Assembly (NCBI GenBank): GCA_964475955.1
Contig: CAYYZY010000097.1
Span: 1-28,537, forward strand
Source of the DNA: DATKZH01 sp964475955
Lineage (GTDB): Bacteria > Planctomycetota > Planctomycetia > Pirellulales > Thermoguttaceae
Length of the DNA: 28,537 nt
Direction of reading: 5' to 3'
Positions 21,650 through 28,537 of this stretch are shown here, in pieces. Numbering within the stretch: the stretch's first letter is position 1; the number at the start of each line of letters is the position of its first letter. The position numbers and the translations under genes are program-made. Under the pieces are notes generated by a model. The model did not search any database. It saw only the letters and a program-made list of their open reading frames with translations, and was not told the DNA's origin.

Positions 21650-23752
21650 TCAGTCCTCCTGTCCCGTCGCCGTCTCGATCTGCGACATGATCAGTTTACC
21701 GTTGCCCGAGTCGATCTTGAAGCTGAAGTTCTTGAAGAAGCTCAGGCCCAGAAGCGGCGTGGTGCGGGGGAGTCCGCCGGGCAACACCGCGCACTCGACG
21801 TTCTCGGCGGTGAACTTGCCCACGCGAACCGTCTTCGCCAGCACCCGCTTCGCCTCGACGACCCGCCCGTCGGCCACCTCGACGAGCACCCCGGGCGCGT
21901 CGTCGCCGGGCGCGAGGCCCACCTTGTTGGCCACGTCCCACGACAGGGCGATGACCGAGGCGCCCGTGTCGATGGCCATCTCCTGGGTCTTCCGGCCGTT
22001 AAACACCACGTCGACGTACCACAGGTTTCCCTGGCCGCGGCGCAACGGGATCGACTCGGAAAGGACCATTTCTTCCAGCCGGGCCAGCTTGTTTTCCATG
22101 CCGGCGAACACGGTGGTCGGGCCCAGGCGGTACGTCTTGGAGGCCGTCTCGCTGTACTCCTCCATCGCTCGGCCCACGGCCGCGTCGGCGGCGAGCGCCT
22201 CGTAGCCCTCGCCGACCTCCTCGTACGCCTGCCGTAGACCGAGCAACTGCTCGACGAACTCCTCCCGCAACGTCGTCGCCGCCGCCCGGGCCTTTTCCAA
22301 CGCTTGCTCCTCCTGCTTCGACTCCCGCATGATCAGGATTCGGGCGTCCAGCTCGTTCAGGGCGGTGACGATCTGGTTGTGCTGCTCGACGTTGCGGGCC
22401 AGGGGAAGCTTTGCCCCCAGCTCGCGCGACTGCTGCACGTAGTTGAGCATCAGGCGCTTCTTCTCGTCGACGACCTGCTGGGCCTGCGTGGCCTTCTGCT
22501 GCGCGCCGAACGCCTTCTTGCGCAGCGACTCGGCTTCGCGGAGCCTGGCCGAGACCTCCGTCTCCTCGGCCAGCGCGAACACGTTGCTCAGCCGGCGGAG
22601 CCCCCGGCTCGCCAGGAACGCTTCCGGGGAGTCGAAGTCCGCGCGAGCCGTCGGCTTCGCCGATGCCGACGCGGGTGCCGCTTTCGACTTGGGCGCCGCC
22701 TTCTCGGCGGGCGCCTCGCGCGTTGGAGCGGAGGGCGCCGGTTTCGGCTCCGAGTCGGGTTTTGGCTCCCGCCCCTCCTCTTCGGGCCTTGGCGGCGGTT
22801 CCTTGGGCTTCTCGTCGGGCCGCTCTTCGCGGTCGCGCGGTGGCTCGCTCGGCTCCTCGCGTTTCGGCTCCGCGGCCTTCGCATCCTCCGACTTCTCGGA
22901 CTCGGCCATGGCGACGGCCATCGGCTTCCAATGCGGGCGGAAGTGATGGTGAGCGCCGGCCTCGAACCTGAGCCGCGTTTCGACCGGTTCGTAACCACGG
23001 CGCTCTACTAGCACGGTGCGCTGGCCGGGCTCGACCGCGAACTCCGCCTCGCCCGAGGACGGCACGGGAAACTCGGCCCCATCGATGAAGACCGCGGCGT
23101 CGCGACGCTCGTGCTCCGGCCAATCGAGCACCAGCGTGGAGCCGCGCGGGGCGTCGGCCGCCGGTTCCTTGCCCGCCGGCTGGGTAGCGGGCGACCGTGG
23201 CGCGGACGGCGCCCGGCTCGAAGGAGCGTCCCGCGGCGCGGCGAGCCATGCAAAGGCTCCCATGGCGACGGCCAGCAGCAACACGCACACGGCCGAAACG
23301 GCGAGGCCGAGCCGGAAGGTCCGGTCGCCGGTCCGCCCCCGGCTTCGCACGCCGGTCGAGCCCTGCGACGGAGCCTCGCCCGAGGTCGGCGCATCGGTCA
23401 CGATGTGCGGAAACGCCGCCTCCGTCTCATCGTCCGAGGCCGGCCGTTTTGCGGGACGCTCGACGGCAAGGCTCTCCCGGACCGGCTCGTCGGCGACGAC
23501 CTGTTTGCCTGGGGGTGCCTTCTCGGCTTCGGCGGCCTCTTTATCTGGCGAAGTCCTGGCCGGTTCGCCCGGCGGTGGGCCGGGGCTTTCGCCTTCCAGC
23601 GGCGCAGCGACCGGCAGCTTGTCTCCGGACGGGGCCCGTGGGATGACCAACGGGGCGCCGCACTTCGGGCAGATCGGATCGCCGGCGACGGCGTCCCAAT
23701 CGACCCGGAGCTTCGCGCCGCACGCCGAACAGCGACAGTAGACGATGTTCAT
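21650..23752 (-). CDS. Membrane-anchored retropepsin-like aspartic protease, multidomain
   Basis: The 700-residue protein combines parts rarely seen together. An N-terminal zinc ribbon (Cys6, Cys8 and Cys11, then Cys29 and Cys32) is followed by a charged linker, one transmembrane segment (about 148-171, LGLAVSAVCVLLLAVAMGAF) and a PEGA-like beta domain (about 205-275, FIDGAEFPV and VLVERRGYEPVETRLRFEAG). A Pro/Glu/Lys-rich stretch (285-370) and a coiled coil (395-500) lead to a C-terminal retropepsin-type domain (575-685). The protease motif is AIDTGASVIALSWDVA (Asp595) and the later LLGLSFF. One Asp motif implies a homodimer. Orientation is inferred: ribbon in the cytoplasm, protease outside. 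The start is the ATG at 23752 (weak GGGGGT site); 22 residues of an upstream extension are not family-like. The function is not known. Confidence 0.82.
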   Translation of the reverse strand: MNIVYCRCSACGAKLRVDWDAVAGDPICPKCGAPLVIPRAPSGDKLPVAAPLEGESPGPPPGEPARTSPDKEAAEAEKAPPGKQVVADEPVRESLAVERPAKRPASDDETEAAFPHIVTDAPTSGEAPSQGSTGVRSRGRTGDRTFRLGLAVSAVCVLLLAVAMGAFAWLAAPRDAPSSRAPSAPRSPATQPAGKEPAADAPRGSTLVLDWPEHERRDAAVFIDGAEFPVPSSGEAEFAVEPGQRTVLVERRGYEPVETRLRFEAGAHHHFRPHWKPMAVAMAESEKSEDAKAAEPKREEPSEPPRDREERPDEKPKEPPPRPEEEGREPKPDSEPKPAPSAPTREAPAEKAAPKSKAAPASASAKPTARADFDSPEAFLASRGLRRLSNVFALAEETEVSARLREAESLRKKAFGAQQKATQAQQVVDEKKRLMLNYVQQSRELGAKLPLARNVEQHNQIVTALNELDARILIMRESKQEEQALEKARAAATTLREEFVEQLLGLRQAYEEVGEGYEALAADAAVGRAMEEYSETASKTYRLGPTTVFAGMENKLARLEEMVLSESIPLRRGQGNLWYVDVVFNGRKTQEMAIDTGASVIALSWDVANKVGLAPGDDAPGVLVEVADGRVVEAKRVLAKTVRVGKFTAENVECAVLPGGLPRTTPLLGLSFFKNFSFKIDSGNGKLIMSQIETATGQED

Positions 23753-23946
23753 GCTTGAACCCCCACGTCGGCTGGCCCGAACTTCCTCGATTCTCGCCGG
23801 TGCCGACGGTCGCGTCAACGCTTGGGGCCGCGGAGGAACGAGCGTCGTTGTTCTCTGGAGCGAACAAGCGCCTTCTCGCGGAGCGAAAAGCGACTCTCAC
23901 GGAGCGCGAAGCCACCGATTGCGACGGCCGTTGGAGTCCGGCATCC

Positions 23947-25524
23947 TCAGGCCAGGGCGCGCCAGGGGCGATCGCGTTGGAGGTCGTCGGCAAGCACGTC
24001 GCAGACGATGTTGGCGTCTTGGACTACCTGGAAGTCGTACATGCCGATGCAGGCGAAGTCGGCCCCGTTCGCGAAGGCGTAGCGCAGGCCCTCCTCGGGC
24101 CCGATCGAGCCGGCGGCCAGCACCTTGAAGGCGATCCACGGCTTGTCGAAGCCGCGCATGAACTCGATCGTCTCTTCGCCGTCGTCGCAGTAGCGGTTGT
24201 CGTTGGCCTCTTCCCCGGGCCGGGCCGACCAGTAGTCCAGGTGATGGAAGGTCTTCATGCAGAAGTCGGGCTCGATCCCCCGATCCACGCACTTCTTGAT
24301 TGCCGACAGGTAATGGCTGCCGTACCCGGCCACCAGCCCGTTGGATCGCATCAGGTCGAGCGCGGCGGCGATTTCGTCGAACTTGGCCTTGTCGGCCAGC
24401 AGTTCGACCGACTGGATGTAGGCGCCCTGGACGCCCAAATCGATCGCCCTCTTGAGCCGCGGCATGAGGTCGCCGGAGCGGCACTGGGCGATGAACTGCA
24501 TCGCGCCGACGTTCTGCTTGCGGTACTCCTCGATGAAATGCCCTCCGTTGTGCGTGTTGAGCACCAGTGCGTTCATGCCGCACTGCTCGGCCAGCCACAG
24601 GGTGCCCAGCACCCGGTCGACCGTGTGGTAGGCCTTGACGAGCGAGGAGACGTACATCAGGTCTCGGGCGTGGGCATAGCCGTTCATCAGGTTGCCGCCC
24701 AGGATGAGCCGGGAGAGGCCGAGATCGCCCAGCTTGGCGTGCGGCACTTTCGACCGCAGATCGTCGAGGGTGACCGCTTCAGCGATGTTGACGCTCGGCT
24801 CGGTGACCGCGTCGACCTTCGCCCCGGCGGCGCGCGCCTGAAGCGCCTTCTCCTCCAGCCCCCGCGGGGGGTGCTTCTTCAGCACGGCATAGACGAATCC
24901 GCCCAGAAGCGGCAGCGTCGTCAGACTGGCGATCAGCTCGCGGCGGTTGAAGCCTTCCGGATCCTGGTGCAGCGGGGCCTCTCCCGACCAGTTCACGCGA
25001 CGGGCCTTTCCGCGCAGCTTCGCCAGCGACGCCGCCACGATCCGCCCCAGCCCGCCGAAGCCGCTCTGCGGGGCGATCGCCAAGACGAGCAAGGCGATCA
25101 TCTCGACGACGTTCTTGTTGACCACCAGGTAGCTCCCCTCGGCCACCGCCCCCGACTCGAGCCCGATCAGCGACGGATGGGCCAGATAGTACAGGACCAG
25201 CAGGGCGGCGCCCGCAAGGCTCGCGGCCCGCGTGCACACGCCGAGCATCAGCCCGGCGCCGATGAGGATCAGGCCCCAGGTGTTGAGAAAGTTGACCCAC
25301 CCGAGAACCATCGGATCTTCCGCCATCCGGTGGAAGAAGCCCGACAGGACCCACTGGGACGACGCGAGGTACCCTGCGGCCGACCAAGTCGGGTCGAAGA
25401 GCTTGGCCAGCCCCTCGTAGAGGAAGTGCCAGCCGATCGCCACGCGCAGCAGCAGGAGCCCGAACAGGAACGGCCCCGGCAGACTTCGCCCGCCGCGGCT
25501 TTCGGGAGGATTCTGTTGGCTCAC
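23947..25524 (-). CDS. DoxX-like membrane domain fused to a TIM-barrel-like domain
   Basis: From the GTG at 25524 the protein has 525 residues; AGGGGA six bases upstream supports this start over the GTG at 25542. Residues 18-152 form a DoxX-like four-helix membrane domain (FGLLLLRVAIGWHFLYEGLA, then helices near 82, 103 and 140). Residues 192-216 read FNRRELIASLTTLPLLGGFV, a twin-arginine-like motif followed by a hydrophobic stretch, so a fifth membrane segment. Residues 265-525 look like an aldo-keto-reductase-like or other TIM-barrel domain (LGLSRLILGGNLMNGYAHAR and AFKVLAAGSIGPEEGLRYAF), not firmly assigned. If the internal segment acts like a Tat or anchor signal, the barrel lies outside the cytoplasm. 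The enzyme's reaction is unknown. Confidence 0.78.
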   Translation of the reverse strand: MSQQNPPESRGGRSLPGPFLFGLLLLRVAIGWHFLYEGLAKLFDPTWSAAGYLASSQWVLSGFFHRMAEDPMVLGWVNFLNTWGLILIGAGLMLGVCTRAASLAGAALLVLYYLAHPSLIGLESGAVAEGSYLVVNKNVVEMIALLVLAIAPQSGFGGLGRIVAASLAKLRGKARRVNWSGEAPLHQDPEGFNRRELIASLTTLPLLGGFVYAVLKKHPPRGLEEKALQARAAGAKVDAVTEPSVNIAEAVTLDDLRSKVPHAKLGDLGLSRLILGGNLMNGYAHARDLMYVSSLVKAYHTVDRVLGTLWLAEQCGMNALVLNTHNGGHFIEEYRKQNVGAMQFIAQCRSGDLMPRLKRAIDLGVQGAYIQSVELLADKAKFDEIAAALDLMRSNGLVAGYGSHYLSAIKKCVDRGIEPDFCMKTFHHLDYWSARPGEEANDNRYCDDGEETIEFMRGFDKPWIAFKVLAAGSIGPEEGLRYAFANGADFACIGMYDFQVVQDANIVCDVLADDLQRDRPWRALA

Positions 25525-25802
25525 TTCGCTTCCCCTGTTCACGTGCCGACTGCTCGGTTACGGATCATTTAGTATACAGGGGACCCGACACGGCCAACAA
25601 GCTCCTGCCCCAACAACGAGCCCCCAAGGAGAGGGTGGGCGGCATGAGGACAGCGTCAAATTGGCGATTGAGACTCCAGCCGCGGCCGGCCATTTCCGCC
25701 ATTGCGGCGGATTCCCACCGAAATGCGGATGCCGTGCGAGTGCCTCGAGTCGACCTTGACGAGAACCGAAAAACCGCGACGTGCCTCGCAGGTGTCTGGG
25801 CT
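25525..25802. other. Intergenic region, no gene supported
   Basis: The stretch lies between the DoxX-fusion start and the end of the small membrane gene. Reading left it should hold the promoter of the fusion gene. It has TTTAGTATAC at 25568-25577, an AT-rich patch in otherwise GC-rich DNA, but no clear hairpin or repeat. Confidence 0.4.
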
Positions 25803-26372
25803 TCAACACCCCAAGCTAGCCCTTTCTTCGGCCGGCAAATTGGGATCGCCGAACACGTAGCCTTGTCGCAGAAGGGACCCGCGGGCCCCACGGGCGACCC
25901 GCTCTTTGGAGCGAGCCACGAAGCGGATGGCATAGGCGGGAACGACCAACACACGAATCAGCCCGCCCGTGACGCCTTCCAAGAACACGAACCGCAGGAA
26001 ACGGGCAAGAGAGAGTCTCTGCACCTTCTCAAGCTCCTTTCGTAACTCCTGGTCCTCCGGCTCGGGTATCGGATTATCCAGAGTCTCGCCGCGTCGCTCA
26101 ATCAACACCGCTACGACGAGCGTCACGAGGAACTTGAGTGCGGACGCGCGGTTCGATAATCGCAACATCCCGTTGAGAACTCGCCGAGTTCCGAGGTATG
26201 ACGGGTCGTCGAAGTCGCGGCCTCCTTTCCACATGTAGTCGAAGAGCTCGTCGCGAAGCCGGCGGATGTCGGCGCGAAACTCGTCACGGCGTAGACGACA
26301 GAACAAGCCGAAGTAGACGTATGTCAAGATCGCAAGGCTCACCACACACTCGGTTAGAATGTAGGCGTTCAC
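25803..26372 (-). CDS. Hypothetical membrane protein, second of a two-gene pair
   Basis: The 189-residue protein is not recognised. It has an N-terminal membrane segment (about 4-24, YILTECVVSLAILTYVYFGL), then a basic and acidic helix (RLRRDEFRADIRRLRDELFD). A middle hydrophobic segment (about 79-92, ALKFLVTLVVAVLIE) and a third (about 122-150, FLRFVFLEGVTGGLIRVLVV) follow. The GTG start at 26372 overlaps the TGA of the upstream gene (GTGA at 26369-26372), so the two are probably coupled. The codon use looks more AT-tolerant than that of the neighbours. Both proteins have similar charged, membrane-anchored designs. Confidence 0.6.
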   Translation of the reverse strand: MNAYILTECVVSLAILTYVYFGLFCRLRRDEFRADIRRLRDELFDYMWKGGRDFDDPSYLGTRRVLNGMLRLSNRASALKFLVTLVVAVLIERRGETLDNPIPEPEDQELRKELEKVQRLSLARFLRFVFLEGVTGGLIRVLVVPAYAIRFVARSKERVARGARGSLLRQGYVFGDPNLPAEERASLGC

Positions 26373-26800
26373 TTGTCTGCCTCCCGTTGTACCGCGTGGC
26401 CGTCCACGGTAAGGTTGCTTGAGGTCCTGTTCGGGTCAAGCTGGGTTTCGAGTTCCCTGATTCGCTCGTCTCGCTTCGCCCGTTCGTGCAGACGCTTCTT
26501 TCGCTCTTGGGAGCCCCACCACCCACATGCGGCGGCCGCGGACCACGCCAGCACAACATGTATGTTGAAGTCCGCAAGCCAACTAACCAAATACTGAATG
26601 GTAGTCGTTTTACCCGCGCTAATCTTAACGGGCAAATAGACACCAAAGTAAATGGCCGCTATAACGGCAATGGACCGAACGACGCTGATAAAACACCGCT
26701 CGACAAGATCAGTTCGCCTGATGGCAAGAGCGAACCGATGTTCAGGTGCCATCTCCTGTTGTGGAGGTCTCTTCCGGCCGCCCTTCTTCGGCTTCCCCAT
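26369..26800 (-). CDS. Hypothetical membrane protein, first of a two-gene pair
   Basis: From the ATG at 26800 the protein has 143 residues. The start is supported by GGGGAGATCCGGA just before it; a longer frame from 26851 adds unrelated residues. It begins with a very basic tail (MGKPKKGGRKRPPQQEM), then has two membrane segments (about 40-60, SVVRSIAVIAAIYFGVYLPV; and 68-95, WLADFNIHVVLAWSAAAACG). The C-terminal part is a charged helix, likely coiled coil (QERKKRLHERAKRDERIREL). No family is recognised. It is the first gene of an operon with 25803-26372. Holin-like or defence-effector roles would be guesses. Confidence 0.6.
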   Translation of the reverse strand: MGKPKKGGRKRPPQQEMAPEHRFALAIRRTDLVERCFISVVRSIAVIAAIYFGVYLPVKISAGKTTTIQYLVSWLADFNIHVVLAWSAAAACGWWGSQERKKRLHERAKRDERIRELETQLDPNRTSSNLTVDGHAVQREADK

Positions 26801-26883
26801 TCCGGATCTCCCCGCCAGCATTCTAGTCGTGGCACGATGCAACTGCACCACGCGCTCGCGGGGGGTGTCAACGGCTCGCTAAG

Positions 26884-26899
26884 CCCCCCCAAGGGGGGG
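26884..26899. repeat. C7/G7 inverted repeat
   Basis: CCCCCCC-AA-GGGGGGG gives a seven-base stem with a two-base loop. It lies between the end of groEL and the start of the small membrane pair, both transcribed leftwards, and might mark transcript ends or block read-through. A palindrome GGCCACGTGGCC follows at 26945-26956. Confidence 0.5.
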
Positions 26900-26985
26900 T
26901 ATGGCCCTTCTCGCCTGCCCACACACGCCTGGGGTGCTGCCGGTGGCCACGTGGCCGTGGCGCAGCCCGCCAGCGCACCCGAAGG

Positions 26986-27037
26986 TAACCGCAAGAAAAT
27001 GAACCGGCGGCTGCGAACCAAGGTTCGCAGCCGCCGG
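26986..27037 (-). terminator. Intrinsic terminator of groEL
   Basis: A perfect 14-bp stem, GGCGGCTGCGAACC (27006-27019) and its complement (27022-27035), closes on a two-base loop and is extended by CC/GG (27004-27005 with 27036-27037). In the groEL direction (leftwards) it is followed by GGTTCATTTTCTTGC, a U-rich tail. It lies 86 bases after the groEL stop. This is the clearest terminator in the window. Confidence 0.85.
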
Positions 27038-27125
27038 GTTGGGGGAGGAAAACGGGGTTGACTTCCCACGATCGAAGTGCCGCCGGGGCTGGGCCCCCTG
27101 CGGCGCGAAGCGCGGAAGTCGATTC

Positions 27126-28535
27126 TCAGTACATGTCGTGGCCCGGGTGTCCGGCCGCGGCCTTCTCTTCCTTGGGCTTTTCGGCGACCAGGGCTTCGCT
27201 GGTCAGGAGCAGCGTGGCCACGCTGGCCGCGTTCTCCAGGGCCGTGCGCGTGACCTTGGTCGGGTCGATCACGCCTGCCTTGACCAAGTCCTCGTACTTG
27301 TCGATGGCCGCGTTGTAGCCGACGGCGCCGTCCTTCTCGATCACCCGCTCGCAGACGATGCCGCCGTCCTTGCCGGCGTTGTTGGCGATCTGCGAGAGGG
27401 GATACCGGCACGCGTGGAGGACGATGTTGTAGCCGACCTCTTCGTCATGCGAGAGTTCGCCGGGCTTGACCGAGGCCGACGCCCGAAGCAGCGCCACGCC
27501 GCCGCCGGGAAGGATGCCTTCTTCGACCGCCGCGCGCGTGGCGTGCAGCGCGTCCTCGACGAGGGCTTTCTTGTTCTTCATCTCGCTTTCGGTGGCGGCG
27601 CCCACGTTCACCTTGGCCACGCCGCCGGCCAGCTTGGCGAGCCGCTCTTCGAGCTTCTCGCGGTCGTAATCGCTGGTGACGTTCTCGATCTCGCGGCGGA
27701 GCTGCTCGATGCGGCCCTTGATCTCCGCGCTCTTGCCGGCGCCTTCGATGATCGTGGTGTTGTCCTTGTCGACCACGATTTTCTTCGCCCGGCCGAGGTC
27801 GGTGATCGCCATGTTTTCCAGCTTCCGGCCCAGGCTCTCGAACAGGGCGGTGCCGCCGGTCAGGATGGCGATGTCTTCGAGCATCGCCTTGCGGCGGTCG
27901 CCGTAGCCGGGCGCCTTGACGGCACAGCACTTGAAGGTGCCGCGGAGCTTGTTGATCACCAGGGTGGCCAGGGCCTCGCCCTCAATGTCCTCGGCAACGA
28001 TCAACAGCGGCTTGCCGGCGTTGACCACCGCTTCGAGGATCGGCACTAGGTCCTTGATGTTGGTAAGCTTCTTCTCGTGGATCAGTACGTAGGCGTCCTC
28101 GAGCACGCACTCCATGCCCTGCGGATCGGTGACGAAGTAGGGTGACAGGTATCCGCGGTCGAACTGCATCCCCTCGACCCACTCGATGTCGATGCCGAAG
28201 CCCTTGCCTTCGTCGACGGTGATCACGCCGTCCTTGCCGACCTTGTCCATGGCCTCGGCGAGCTTGTCGCCGATTTCCCGGTCGTTGTTCGAGGCGACGC
28301 AACCGACCTGGGCCATCTCCTTGGTCGTCTTGATCGGGATCGACATCTTTTTCAGCTTGGCCGTGATGTCGTCGACGGCCTTCTCGATGCCCATCTGCAT
28401 TTGCAGCGGGTTCACGCCCGCCACGACCGCCCGGAGGCCCTCGTTGAAGATCGCCTCGGCGAGCACGGTGGCGGTGGTGGTGCCGTCGCCGGCCACGTCG
28501 CTGGTCTTCGAGGCGACCTCGCGGACCATGCGCGC
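27126..28535 (-). CDS. groEL: Chaperonin GroEL (5' end beyond the window)
   Basis: This is the 60-kDa chaperonin subunit, which folds proteins inside a double heptameric ring. About 469 codons are present and the frame runs off the right edge, so about 70-80 N-terminal residues are missing. Family motifs are complete here: SDVAGDGTTTATVLAEAIF (nucleotide site), GYLSPYFVTDPQGMECVLED, VNAGKPLLIVAEDIEGEALA, KCCAVKAPGYGDRRKAMLED, VNVGAATESEMKNKKALVED and EEGILPGGGVALLRA. The C-terminus is KPKEEKAAAGHPGHDMY: it lacks the GGM repeats of the canonical tail and ends in a His-containing Tyr tail. A paralogous GroEL may carry the usual tail elsewhere. No groES is seen on this side. Confidence 0.95.
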   Translation of the reverse strand, partial: ARMVREVASKTSDVAGDGTTTATVLAEAIFNEGLRAVVAGVNPLQMQMGIEKAVDDITAKLKKMSIPIKTTKEMAQVGCVASNNDREIGDKLAEAMDKVGKDGVITVDEGKGFGIDIEWVEGMQFDRGYLSPYFVTDPQGMECVLEDAYVLIHEKKLTNIKDLVPILEAVVNAGKPLLIVAEDIEGEALATLVINKLRGTFKCCAVKAPGYGDRRKAMLEDIAILTGGTALFESLGRKLENMAITDLGRAKKIVVDKDNTTIIEGAGKSAEIKGRIEQLRREIENVTSDYDREKLEERLAKLAGGVAKVNVGAATESEMKNKKALVEDALHATRAAVEEGILPGGGVALLRASASVKPGELSHDEEVGYNIVLHACRYPLSQIANNAGKDGGIVCERVIEKDGAVGYNAAIDKYEDLVKAGVIDPTKVTRTALENAASVATLLLTSEALVAEKPKEEKAAAGHPGHDMY

Positions 28536-28537
28536 GC

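Noticed and set aside
23755..25572. Plus-strand frame of 605 codons opposite the DoxX-fusion gene
   Set aside because: Low-complexity shadow; the minus frame has membrane helices and a coherent second domain.

Overview
The window is GC-rich, densely coded DNA, probably chromosomal, from what looks like a planctomycete or close relative. That placement is an inference from content: a futalosine-type menaquinone operon, a secreted FGly-type sulfatase, a secreted heparinase II/III protein, several large proteins that join unusual domains, REP repeats with REP-associated transposases, and many GTG starts with weak Shine-Dalgarno sites. No rRNA, tRNA or CRISPR array was seen.

Layout. Positions 1-1655 hold REP/BIME-type palindromes and two apparently identical tandem copies of a REP-associated tyrosine transposase (RAYT), made by a direct duplication of 677 bp. 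Then come a VAO/4-cresol-dehydrogenase-type flavoprotein (1660-3369, -), a ComB-like phosphatase (3882-4652, -) and a divergent four-gene menaquinone operon (4852-8347, +): ubiE/menG, ubiX-like, mqnP-like ubiA and mqnE. A secreted metallo-beta-lactamase-fold protein (8578-9423, -), a stranded piece of a sirtuin (9571-9771, +), an MqsA-type antitoxin/regulator (9814-10311, -) and dprA (10576-11709, -) follow.

The middle holds a secreted heparinase II/III-type protein (11862-13796, +) facing a tetR - lipoprotein adaptor - RND pump operon (19184 down to 13930, -), then a sulfatase with a C-terminal HEAT-like extension (19531-21411, -). The right part has two unusual multidomain proteins on the minus strand: a zinc-ribbon/TM/PEGA-like/coiled-coil/retropepsin protein (21650-23752) and a DoxX/Tat-like/TIM-barrel-like fusion (23947-25524). 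A two-gene membrane module of less GC-rich composition (25803-26800, -) and the 3' part of a groEL gene (27126 to the window end, -) with a strong intrinsic terminator close the window.

Working together: the menaquinone operon carries the entry enzyme of the futalosine route (MqnE) plus tail-end prenylation (UbiA/MqnP), the prenyl-FMN synthase for a UbiD-type decarboxylase (UbiX) and the ring methyltransferase (UbiE); MqnA, B, C, D and the UbiD partner must lie elsewhere. The heparinase-like and sulfatase genes fit degradation of sulfated polysaccharides but are about 6 kb apart and not in one operon. No single known defence or mobile system fills the window. The most unusual items are the RAYT/REP duplication, the two multidomain membrane proteins, the small membrane gene pair and the sirtuin fragment.
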